Part shown: positions 57,646 to 64,000 of the stretch, piece by piece
Position numbering within the stretch: position 1 is the first letter of the stretch
Layout: every line of letters begins with the position of its first letter
Source of the DNA: DASYKT01 sp035995185
GTDB taxonomy: Bacteria > Acidobacteriota > Blastocatellia > Pyrinomonadales > Pyrinomonadaceae
DNA: 64,000 nt
NCBI GenBank assembly: GCA_035995185.1
Contig: DASYKT010000022.1
Span: 62,001 to 126,000 of the forward strand
Direction of reading: 5' to 3'
The notes under the pieces: model-generated
Seen by the model: the letters and a program-made list of their open reading frames with translations, nothing else
What the model was told of the DNA's origin: nothing
The model's database searches: none
Made by a program: the position numbers and the translations under genes

Positions 57646-58314
57646 ATGGCAGAAATTACAGCAGGTTCAGTTAAATCTCTCCGCGAAAAAACCGGCGCGG
57701 GCATGATCGATTGTAAGAATGCATTGGTAGAGGCCGGTGGGAATGAAGAGCAGGCCATTGAGCTTCTGCGCAAAAAAGGAATGGCGACCGCCGGTAAAAA
57801 AGCCGGGCGCGTGACCGCCGAGGGCGCGGTTGGTTCCTACATTCATATGGGCGGCAAGGTCGGCGTGCTGGTCGAAGTAAATTGCGAAAGCGATTTCGTC
57901 GCGCGCGGCGAGGAATTTCAGCAGCTGGTAAAAGACGTGGCGATGCATATTGCTGCCTCTTCCCCGTCGTATCTTAATCGCGATGAAGTTCCGCAGGATG
58001 TGGTCGCCAAAGAAAAAGAGATCACGCTTGAACAGCTTAAGAACGATCCGAAGAATGCCAACAAGCCGGCCGATGTTCTGGAAAAGATCATCGAAGGCCG
58101 CCTGAACAAATTTTTCGAAGAGGTCGCGCTGCTCGAACAGCCGTTCGTTAAAGATCCGGCGAAGACCATCGGCGAGCTGATCGCTGAAAAGATCGGCACG
58201 ATCAAGGAAAACATTTCGATCCGCCGCTTTACCCGTTACAAAATGGGCGAGGGGTTAGAAAAGAAAGCTGACGACTTCGCGGCAGAGGTTGCCTCGATGG
58301 TGGGTGGAAATTAA
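57646..58314 (+). CDS. tsf: Elongation factor Ts
   Basis: A 222-residue guanine-nucleotide exchange factor for EF-Tu. The N-terminal UBA-like part has SVKSLREKTGAGMIDCKNALVEAGGN (the TGAGMxDCKxAL signature). The core has the conserved VEVNCESDFVARGEEF. The end KMGEGLEKKADDFAAEVA is standard. AAGAAGGAGAAG precedes the ATG. It is of the shorter form rather than the 280-residue E. coli type. It follows rpsB as usual but with a terminator between. Confidence 0.96.
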   Translation: MAEITAGSVKSLREKTGAGMIDCKNALVEAGGNEEQAIELLRKKGMATAGKKAGRVTAEGAVGSYIHMGGKVGVLVEVNCESDFVARGEEFQQLVKDVAMHIAASSPSYLNRDEVPQDVVAKEKEITLEQLKNDPKNANKPADVLEKIIEGRLNKFFEEVALLEQPFVKDPAKTIGELIAEKIGTIKENISIRRFTRYKMGEGLEKKADDFAAEVASMVGGN

Positions 58315-58323
58315 GACCGCTTT

Positions 58324-58360
58324 AGGGTTAAGATTGAAAAGGTCTTAACCCTTTTATTTT
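58324..58360 (+). terminator. Terminator after tsf
   Basis: Stem AGGGTTAAGA (58324-58333)/TCTTAACCCT (58343-58352), then TTTATTTT. It begins 10 nt after the tsf stop. Confidence 0.88.
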
Positions 58361-58365
58361 GCAAA

Positions 58366-58468
58366 GTCAGTACCGGGAACGTAGTGACCGGCTAATAAGC
58401 GCAGCGAAAAAACTAACGGCATATGCCCCGCCTGAGAAGAAGCCGGTCACTGCGTTCCCGGTACTGAC
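58366..58468. repeat. Dispersed element with 28-bp inverted ends, copy 3
   Basis: Ends 58366-58393 and 58441-58468, inverted with one mismatch (outer part GTCAGTACCGGGAACG). Inserted between the tsf terminator and pyrH. Just after it, near 58494-58515, is a half-copy of the 85-bp palindromic repeat. Confidence 0.8.
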
Positions 58469-58534
58469 CCGTTGCCGACTTGGGTATTTTATAGATGAGA
58501 ATTGATAGCTAAATCATTGGTCACCGGTAAATTT

Positions 58535-59278
58535 ATGGAAACTGCTGCCACCGCCGAATCGATAAAGCCTGCGTTTAAAAGGATCCTGCTCAAACTTTCG
58601 GGTGAAGCCCTGATCGGCGAGAAAAACTACGGGATAGACACTATCGTGGCGCAATCCGTGGCGGAAGAGATCAAAGCCGTGCACCATCTCGGCGTGGAAG
58701 TAGCGATCGTGGTCGGGGGCGGCAACATCTTTCGCGGCGTTTCGGAAAGCGCGGGAAATATGGACCGCGCCAGCGCCGATTACATCGGGATGCTGGCCAC
58801 CGTGATGAACGCCGTCGTGCTGCAGGACGCGCTGGAGAAACTTGACGTCTACACCCGCGTGCTTTCCGCCGTCAACATTCCGCAGCTGGCCGAGCCTTTT
58901 ATCCGCCGCCGCGCCGTGCGCCACCTGGAAAAGGGACGCGTCGTCATACTAGCGGCCGGCACCGGCAATCCTTATTTTACGACCGACTCTGCCGCCGCCC
59001 TGCGCGCGCTCGAGGTCAAGGCCGAAGTTATCCTGAAAGCCACCAGAGTGGATGGAATTTACACCGCCGATCCGGAAAAAGATCCGACCGCCGAGCGTTA
59101 CGAAAAGATCTCTTACCAACAGGTGCTGGAAAAACAGTTAAAGGTGATGGATGCTTCGGCCATTTCGCTCTGCATGGACAATGATCTGCCGATAATGGTC
59201 TTTAACATGAAAACATCGGGCAATATTATCAAAGCCGTCACCGGCGATCTCACTATCGGCACCCTGGTCGGCGCATAA
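58535..59278 (+). CDS. pyrH: UMP kinase
   Basis: A 247-residue amino-acid-kinase-fold enzyme that phosphorylates UMP to UDP with ATP. Signatures are FKRILLKLSGEAL, VAIVVGGGNIFRG, DYIGMLATVMNA, GTGNPYFTTDSAAALRALE and KATRVDGIYTADPEKDPTAERY. ATG at 58535 gives the usual length; a TTG 11 codons upstream lies in a repeat and is rejected. It forms the usual link between tsf and frr, here with an extra gene before frr. Normally hexameric and regulated by GTP and UTP. Confidence 0.95.
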   Translation: METAATAESIKPAFKRILLKLSGEALIGEKNYGIDTIVAQSVAEEIKAVHHLGVEVAIVVGGGNIFRGVSESAGNMDRASADYIGMLATVMNAVVLQDALEKLDVYTRVLSAVNIPQLAEPFIRRRAVRHLEKGRVVILAAGTGNPYFTTDSAAALRALEVKAEVILKATRVDGIYTADPEKDPTAERYEKISYQQVLEKQLKVMDASAISLCMDNDLPIMVFNMKTSGNIIKAVTGDLTIGTLVGA

Positions 59279-59282
59279 AGCA

Positions 59283-59759
59283 ATGAGAGATTTTTTGTTC
59301 CGAAAAGATCTTTGGATTTTAGATACGGCTTCGGCGCTGGTCTTTGCCTTTTATTTAGGCTATGTGACGGCCATCCCCAGTCTGCTAAGTTCGTTCAGCC
59401 TTTGGAAGTGCATTACCGCGGGAAGTATCACGGCATTCTGTTATCTTATAACGCTTTTACTCGCGTTTAATTTACGGCAGCGATACACGAATTTTAGTAG
59501 TTGGGCCTGGTTAGGAATTTTGGGCGGATTGGTGCAAGTGTCAATCCTATGGTTAGGCCGTGAACTACCAAATACTATAGAGTGGCAATGGAATTTTGCG
59601 CCGTCAGTAATGTCTGCAATCGCAGGCATGGGGCAATCGATTTTAAGAGTCGGCTTCCGTTGGCTCATCTGGGGAGCAGCCGGAAGCGCTTTTATTTTGG
59701 GAGTCCGGCTAATCGTATTTTTCCCAAGAGCTATATGGGGGCTTGCCTCAAACAGGTAG
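59283..59759 (+). CDS. Membrane protein of unknown function between pyrH and frr
   Basis: A 158-residue protein with four hydrophobic segments (about 12-33, 42-62, 72-90, 118-150) and few charges. No family recognised. It starts 4 nt after the pyrH stop, so translation is probably coupled, and frr follows after 43 nt. AGCA/GAG sequence before the ATG gives only a weak ribosome site. Its codons are more AT-rich than those of pyrH and frr (for example many TTA and TTT), which may mean later insertion. The usual bacterial order tsf-pyrH-frr is interrupted here. Confidence 0.6.
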   Translation: MRDFLFRKDLWILDTASALVFAFYLGYVTAIPSLLSSFSLWKCITAGSITAFCYLITLLLAFNLRQRYTNFSSWAWLGILGGLVQVSILWLGRELPNTIEWQWNFAPSVMSAIAGMGQSILRVGFRWLIWGAAGSAFILGVRLIVFFPRAIWGLASNR

Positions 59760-59802
59760 GTGGCCGAAAATAGAGAAATATTTTTATTAATTGGAGAATA
59801 CA

Positions 59803-60363
59803 ATGAGTTCGCAGGAAGTCGTTAATGAAACAAAACCGCGCATGGAAGGCGTGGTTGAGGACTTAAAAAGAAAGTTATCGACGGTGCGCACCGGGCGCGC
59901 GGCGGTCAGCCTGCTGGACGGCATTATGGTCGACTACTACGGTACGCCGACGCCGCTCAATCAGATGGCCTCGGTCGCGGTGCCGGAAGCGCAGCTTCTG
60001 ACCGTGCAGCCCTGGGATATGTCACAGGTCGGCGCCATCGAAAAAGCGATCATCGGCGCAAATCTGGGCCTTAACCCGTCGAGCGACGGCAAGATGGTCC
60101 GCATCCCGATTCCCGCGCTGAACGAAGAGCGCCGCAAGCAGCTGGCCAAGCAGGTCCACGACATTGCCGAGGAACATCGCATCGCCGTCCGCAACGTTCG
60201 CCATTCCGCTAACGACAAATTAAAGAAAATGTTAAAGGACAAGGCGATTTCCGAGGATGATGAACGCGGCGGGCTTGACGAGGTGCAGAAATTGACTAAT
60301 ACTTACGTCGGGAAGATCGACGAACTGGCTAAACACAAGGAACAAGAAGTAATGAGTGTTTAA
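59803..60363 (+). CDS. frr: Ribosome-recycling factor
   Basis: A 186-residue protein of normal length. Signatures are KRKLSTVRTGRAAVSLLDGIMVDYYGTPTPLNQMASV, LTVQPWD, AIIGANLGLNPSSDG, and IPIPALNEERRKQLAKQVHDIAEEHRIAVRNVRHSANDKLKK. With EF-G it splits post-termination ribosomes. ATG 59803 follows GGAGAATAC; an upstream in-frame TTG would overlap that ribosome site. It is the last gene of the translation cluster. Confidence 0.97.
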   Translation: MSSQEVVNETKPRMEGVVEDLKRKLSTVRTGRAAVSLLDGIMVDYYGTPTPLNQMASVAVPEAQLLTVQPWDMSQVGAIEKAIIGANLGLNPSSDGKMVRIPIPALNEERRKQLAKQVHDIAEEHRIAVRNVRHSANDKLKKMLKDKAISEDDERGGLDEVQKLTNTYVGKIDELAKHKEQEVMSV

Positions 60364-60385
60364 CCGCAGTACATTTAAAATTTTC

Positions 60386-60419
60386 AAGGGGAAAAGGATG
60401 CGACCCTTTTCCCCTTTTT
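60386..60419 (+). terminator. Terminator after frr
   Basis: A 12-bp stem AAGGGGAAAAGG (60386-60397) with its exact complement (60405-60416), loop ATGCGAC, and T run. It ends the translation cluster and, read on the other strand, also lies after the LolA-like gene. Confidence 0.92.
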
Positions 60420-60442
60420 ATTGCACTTGAAAACACACTACT

Positions 60443-61273
60443 TTATTGGGGAATAATGAACGTATTCTCAGGCAATTCCGTGTTGACCAGGATATCCCTG
60501 GCCTTAAAATTCGCGTAAAACGAAGTCCCGCTAAAATCCAGCCTCTGCGAAAACTTTTCCGGTACCATTAACCCTTCAACTTCCCGGTATTTATCCTGGG
60601 AAATAGCGGTCGTAATATCTCTGCCATTGACGGTAAATTTTGATTCGATGGTATCGACCAACCCGGTCGTAGCGTCGATGTAAAAATCCGTTGCATAACC
60701 GTCCGGTGTGGTGACCCGGAAAGCGCGTTTCTTTTTCTTATCGGGCAGGGCCGAAACCGAGTAACCTTTATCCTCGATCTTTTGCAGCAAGATGATGCTC
60801 AGACGGCTCATCGGCGGCAGCTGAACCTGCTGAAAGCTGTTGTAAAGATTAACGCCGTCAAAGATCTGCGTGACCGGAGCGACCGGGTTATTAAGTTCAA
60901 ACCGCGACTTTTCACCCGAGGTCACGATATAAAACGTGGCGGCCATCGTTTGCGTCGAGCCCGGGGCCGACACGTCGGTAGTTCCCCTGGCGATGATGGA
61001 CTTAAGGTTTCTGAATTTCTCACCGCCGAGGGCGTTTTGCGCCGCCCTGGCCAATTCCATCGGGGTCGATTGGGCGGTGATGACGATCTTAGCCGCCGCA
61101 ACCGGTACTGCTGCCGAAGGTACTGCTGCTGCCGCGGTCGCGACGGTCGCGGCAGTTACAGGGGGTTTTGCCGCATCCGTTTTTTGCTGGCCGGGGTCTT
61201 TATCCGTTTGGGCAAAGGCCCCGCCGGCTAGCAATAAAATTGCGGACAAATATGGAAGAGTTTTTCTTAACAT
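60443..61273 (-). CDS. Secreted LolA/LolB-fold-like protein
   Basis: A 276-residue protein. The signal peptide is LPYLSAILLLAGGAFAQ, followed by an Ala/Val/Pro-rich linker to about residue 65. The mature domain (about 70-276) has the order of strands seen in outer-membrane lipoprotein-sorting-like folds: NLKSIIARGTTDVS, TMAATFYIVTSGEKSRFEL, QIFDGVNLYNSF, KKRAFRVTTPDGYATDFYID, TGLVDTIESKFT and EKFSQRLDFSG. It ends NTELPENTFIIPQ, close to the family's usual P-x-x-x-F ending. It lies 10 nt after the stop of the Oar-like receptor on the same strand. A role in surface lipid or receptor biogenesis is a guess. Confidence 0.7.
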   Translation of the reverse strand: MLRKTLPYLSAILLLAGGAFAQTDKDPGQQKTDAAKPPVTAATVATAAAAVPSAAVPVAAAKIVITAQSTPMELARAAQNALGGEKFRNLKSIIARGTTDVSAPGSTQTMAATFYIVTSGEKSRFELNNPVAPVTQIFDGVNLYNSFQQVQLPPMSRLSIILLQKIEDKGYSVSALPDKKKKRAFRVTTPDGYATDFYIDATTGLVDTIESKFTVNGRDITTAISQDKYREVEGLMVPEKFSQRLDFSGTSFYANFKARDILVNTELPENTFIIPQ

Positions 61274-61283
61274 CAGGTTCTTT

Positions 61284-64000
61284 CTAAAAACTAAATCTTA
61301 CCGACAGATCGAGCCGGCGATTACCGCTGTTGGTGCCGGCGCCGCCAAAGGAACCGAACGAGCCGCCGATACCGGTCGACTGGCCGAAGCGCGGCGAACT
61401 CAGATTACCGATCGGGTTGTTCCTGTTCACGATATTGAACAAGTTGGAGGCATTGAGCGAAAACGTCAGGTTATAAGGTTTATCGCTGCCGCCGCCCCCC
61501 TGGACCATCATCGGGCCGCCCATTCCGCCGCCGCTGACACTACCGCCTCCGCGACTGCTTCCGCCGCGATTGCTGCCGCCCCCACGGTTGTTGCCACCGC
61601 GCCCGGCGTTTCCGGCGTTAGCATTGGCGCCCGTCTTCGGCTGCTCGGCGGCGGCTTTTTGCTGCGCCGCGGCTGCCGCTGCCGACGCCTTGGATTTGCC
61701 AAAGCTAAAAGTACGGCTGACATTTAAATTAACGTTGAGCGAAGACGGGCCTTCCGCAAAGTTACGCGGGATGATCGTCTGCCCGGCGACCGGCATCAGG
61801 TCAAAGTTGCCGTACGCGGTCTGCACCACGCAATTACGGATATCGGGATTTCCCGGAGTTCCAAAATCGCACTGGCGGTTCATGTCAGTAGCAAATGCCG
61901 GACGGTCGTTATAGTTGCCGTCGCGGTTATTGTCGATCCCCGTCGTAATATTGAACGGCCGGCCTGAGCTGGCGACGATGATCGGGCTGAAGCGCAATTT
62001 CCAGGGCCCGGTGTATGAACCGCCCAGGAAAAAGTTTTGCCGCACGTCGAAAATGCTGCGCCCGTATTCCGTGCTCAGGTCATAGCTGTAAAACGGCGTG
62101 CTGCCTCCGCCATCGGTGTTGCCGCTGGCCTTACCCAGACGGTAGTTGCCAAAGACCGTGAATTTCGGGTTGAACCGCGTGTTGAAATTAATAATCAGCT
62201 GATTTTGATTTAGCACACCGCTCGATTCGTACTGGAATATCTGGCCTCTGGACGGGTCGGGACGCAGGACCGAATCCGGGCACGGCGTAAGCGGCGGGCA
62301 AACCGGCGCGTTGATATCGCGCGCGCGCAGCATGTGTATCGTCCGGTTGGCCACATAGGTCACCGACATCGTCAGGTTCCAGGGCAGCTGCCGCTCGACG
62401 CTGATCGCCGCCTGGTAAGTGGTCGGCGAGTCGAGGTCGGTGGCTACCCGGCGAATGATATTCGTCTGGGGCGCGAACGTACCCAATTGGGCCGCGGTCG
62501 GCACATTGTTGATATTGTTAAGCGTAAATACGGGCTGCGCCAATAAAGCGCGTTCGGAAACGGTGTTATTCGTGATCAGGTAGGACAACTGGCTGACGCC
62601 GTCAAAACGATGTTCGTTGAGCGTGTAATTTTCGCCGAAACGGTCATAAAAAATACCGGCGCCCCCGCGAATAACGGTTTTCGGCTGCTTGGCCCCGCCG
62701 GCGCCCGGCGACCAGGCAAATCCGAAACGCGGCGCAAAATCGTTAAGGTCCTTGATGTTGTTTTGAATTTCGTAACGCATGCCAAAGCTTAAGGTCAGCC
62801 CCGGGGCGTACTTCCAGTCGTCGGTAAAGAATCCGCCGAAATCGACCTGTGAAACATCCGCCAGCGGATTGCCGGTCGTGATCGAGAATTGCGCGGGATC
62901 ATAGGTCGGATCGACAGATCCGGAGATCTTCGCGCGATACTTTTCGATCGCGGACAATATCCCGTCCTGGTTTATATCGAACGGGTCGCCGGCCACCGCC
63001 AGGCTGCCGCTAAAATTAAATGTTCCGCCGAAATTATTTTCCGAGCGGTCTTTTATCGAAACACCGCGAACGCGGCCGCCCGCCTTAAAAGAATGCTTGC
63101 CCTTTGTCCAGGTGGTAAAGTTTTGCAGTTCCCAGCGATTGTCGTGAGTAAAAGAATCTCCGACCTGAGCGCCGCCGCCGAAGAAATCAGGTGACGCGTT
63201 AATGGCCGGGATCGAATTATCCCCCACAGATTCTCTTCTTCCGATCGAATATTGGAAACGCGTTTCATTCACCACGGTCGGGCTTAAAATAGACGTCTCA
63301 GTGATCTGGATATTCTGATCGGTGTTCTTGCCTTGAGAAGCGCGCGTCGGCAGCGTCAGGTCATTTAGACCCTGCACCGGATTTTCCGAACGGCCAAAGC
63401 TGTAACGTCCGATCAGCGTGTTCTTGTCGTTAAGAGCGTAATCGAAACGCGTGCTGAAATTCGTGCGGCGCACAGGCGTCAGGATAGCTTCCTGAAAAGG
63501 AATTATATTGAGCGACGGATCGAGGATGCGCGCGTTAACGACCGCATTGTCATCTGCTTCGCGGCGGCTCATTTCGAAAAAGAAAGAAGCTTTCTTTTTG
63601 ATGATCGGGCCGGAAAGGCTTCCGCCGTAAAAACGCACCTGGCTCGAAGGCCGGTTCAGCGCGAACGGGTTGCGCGAGTTAAAGCTCTCGTCGTTAAAGT
63701 TGAAGAATCCCTGCCCGCGCAGTTTATCGGAACCGGGTTTGGTCAATATCTCGATGCGTCCGAACCCGAGGCGTTCGAACTCGGCAGAGAACGGATTTTG
63801 ATTGATACGGATCTCGCGGATGGCTTCTTTCGGCGGCATGTTTCCGCCGGTAAAGCCGTCGATATAAAGCTGGCCGCCATTCGGGCCGGCTGACGGGCCT
63901 GCCAGTGCCTGCAGGGCCGCCGCGAGTTCATCGGGATCGTCCGGCAGCGCTTCGAGGTCTTTGCCCTTGAGCACCGTCGCGCTGGCATTATTGTCCGGTT
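61284..64000 (-). CDS. Oar-like TonB-dependent outer-membrane receptor (partial)
   Basis: The 3' part (about 905 residues) of a large outer-membrane beta-barrel; the 5' end lies beyond 64000 and the frame is open to the edge. The visible part begins in the plug domain (LYIDGFTGGNMPPKEAIREIRIN, FGRIEILTKPGSDKLRGQGFFNFND), then barrel strands typical of Oar/carboxypeptidase-regulatory-like TonB receptors of Acidobacteriota (FSTRFDYALNDKNTLIGRYSFG, GLTLSFGMRYEIQNN). A Gly/Ala/Asn/Arg-rich, low-complexity insertion lies near the end (about 61500-61680), then the last strand ending in RFSF with a terminal Phe. Such receptors import large ligands or help secretion. Confidence 0.9.
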   Translation of the reverse strand, partial: PDNNASATVLKGKDLEALPDDPDELAAALQALAGPSAGPNGGQLYIDGFTGGNMPPKEAIREIRINQNPFSAEFERLGFGRIEILTKPGSDKLRGQGFFNFNDESFNSRNPFALNRPSSQVRFYGGSLSGPIIKKKASFFFEMSRREADDNAVVNARILDPSLNIIPFQEAILTPVRRTNFSTRFDYALNDKNTLIGRYSFGRSENPVQGLNDLTLPTRASQGKNTDQNIQITETSILSPTVVNETRFQYSIGRRESVGDNSIPAINASPDFFGGGAQVGDSFTHDNRWELQNFTTWTKGKHSFKAGGRVRGVSIKDRSENNFGGTFNFSGSLAVAGDPFDINQDGILSAIEKYRAKISGSVDPTYDPAQFSITTGNPLADVSQVDFGGFFTDDWKYAPGLTLSFGMRYEIQNNIKDLNDFAPRFGFAWSPGAGGAKQPKTVIRGGAGIFYDRFGENYTLNEHRFDGVSQLSYLITNNTVSERALLAQPVFTLNNINNVPTAAQLGTFAPQTNIIRRVATDLDSPTTYQAAISVERQLPWNLTMSVTYVANRTIHMLRARDINAPVCPPLTPCPDSVLRPDPSRGQIFQYESSGVLNQNQLIINFNTRFNPKFTVFGNYRLGKASGNTDGGGSTPFYSYDLSTEYGRSIFDVRQNFFLGGSYTGPWKLRFSPIIVASSGRPFNITTGIDNNRDGNYNDRPAFATDMNRQCDFGTPGNPDIRNCVVQTAYGNFDLMPVAGQTIIPRNFAEGPSSLNVNLNVSRTFSFGKSKASAAAAAAQQKAAAEQPKTGANANAGNAGRGGNNRGGGSNRGGSSRGGGSVSGGGMGGPMMVQGGGGSDKPYNLTFSLNASNLFNIVNRNNPIGNLSSPRFGQSTGIGGSFGSFGGAGTNSGNRRLDLSVRFSF

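Noticed and set aside
1..64000. tRNA, rRNA, tmRNA, RNase P RNA or prophage
   Set aside because: No cloverleaf ends, rRNA motifs, integrase, terminase or capsid genes were recognised on either strand; a tRNAscan/Infernal run could still find a missed small RNA.

Overview
The window looks like a chromosomal segment of a Gram-negative bacterium of the phylum Acidobacteriota, most likely class Blastocatellia. This rests on gene content only: an Oar-like TonB-dependent receptor, delta-60/VCBS repeat proteins, a Uma2-family nuclease, heptose/LPS genes, a polysaccharide export protein, and intergenic spaces packed with short palindromic repeats. No rRNA, tRNA, CRISPR array, phage or plasmid backbone was recognised. 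Most of the window is vertical core genome interspersed with repeat-rich spacers.

Layout. 0.1-3.6 kb: a minus-strand operon (ABC-2 permease, TPR protein, polytopic PTPS-related membrane protein). 3.8-9.5 kb: a type IV pilus region with two 167-residue pilins, a broken REP-associated transposase with its REP palindromes, and a PilR/PilS-like NtrC regulator and six-TM PAS kinase. A good sigma-54 promoter lies before the first pilin, so the two-component pair probably drives pilin transcription. 9.5-13.5 kb: sugar and envelope genes (cupin mannose-6-phosphate isomerase, GmhB, WaaF, an epimerase-like SDR, a K+ channel). 13.6-17.6 kb: two TPR proteins around MurB. 17.7-18.2 kb: a MITE-like element. 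18.5-28.1 kb: three tandem secreted delta-60/VCBS proteins of about 1,000 residues. 28.5-35.2 kb: an EF-G-2-like GTPase, a Uma2 nuclease, a secreted TPR protein, a YjbR-type protein, a secreted matrixin-like metalloprotease and a small membrane protein. 36-40.4 kb: polysaccharide export, accessory membrane and Zn-ribbon proteins, an MBL phosphodiesterase and an SDR.

40.6-43.6 kb is the most unusual part: a tandemly duplicated cassette. Each unit has a roughly 190-nt leader, a protein of unknown family (300 and 333 aa), a UUCG-capped hairpin, and a small convergent basic gene. The non-coding leader and the small-gene core are about 92-93% identical between copies, while the large proteins are only about half identical. 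Leader differences fall in loops or compensate within a stem, which suggests a structured RNA. This is the best candidate here for an undescribed system.

43.9-49.3 kb: two overlapping membrane-protein genes of unknown function, a DUF2490 protein, an orphan sensor kinase, a VOC protein and a DUF2975/HTH pair. 49.7-52.3 kb: two secreted amidohydrolase-family proteins, the second lacking almost all metal ligands. 52.8-55.2 kb: an orphan ABC ATPase and two membrane-anchored proteins. 55.4-60.4 kb: the translation cluster rplM-rpsI-rpsB-tsf-pyrH-(membrane protein)-frr with a clear sigma-70 promoter and several terminators. 60.4-64 kb: a LolA-like secreted protein and an Oar-like receptor that runs off the window end.

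A second theme is the spacers: at least six families of dispersed palindromic repeats occur, and in three places they appear to have been drawn into coding sequence or sit exactly at a start codon. Percent identities and structures were judged by eye, without computation.
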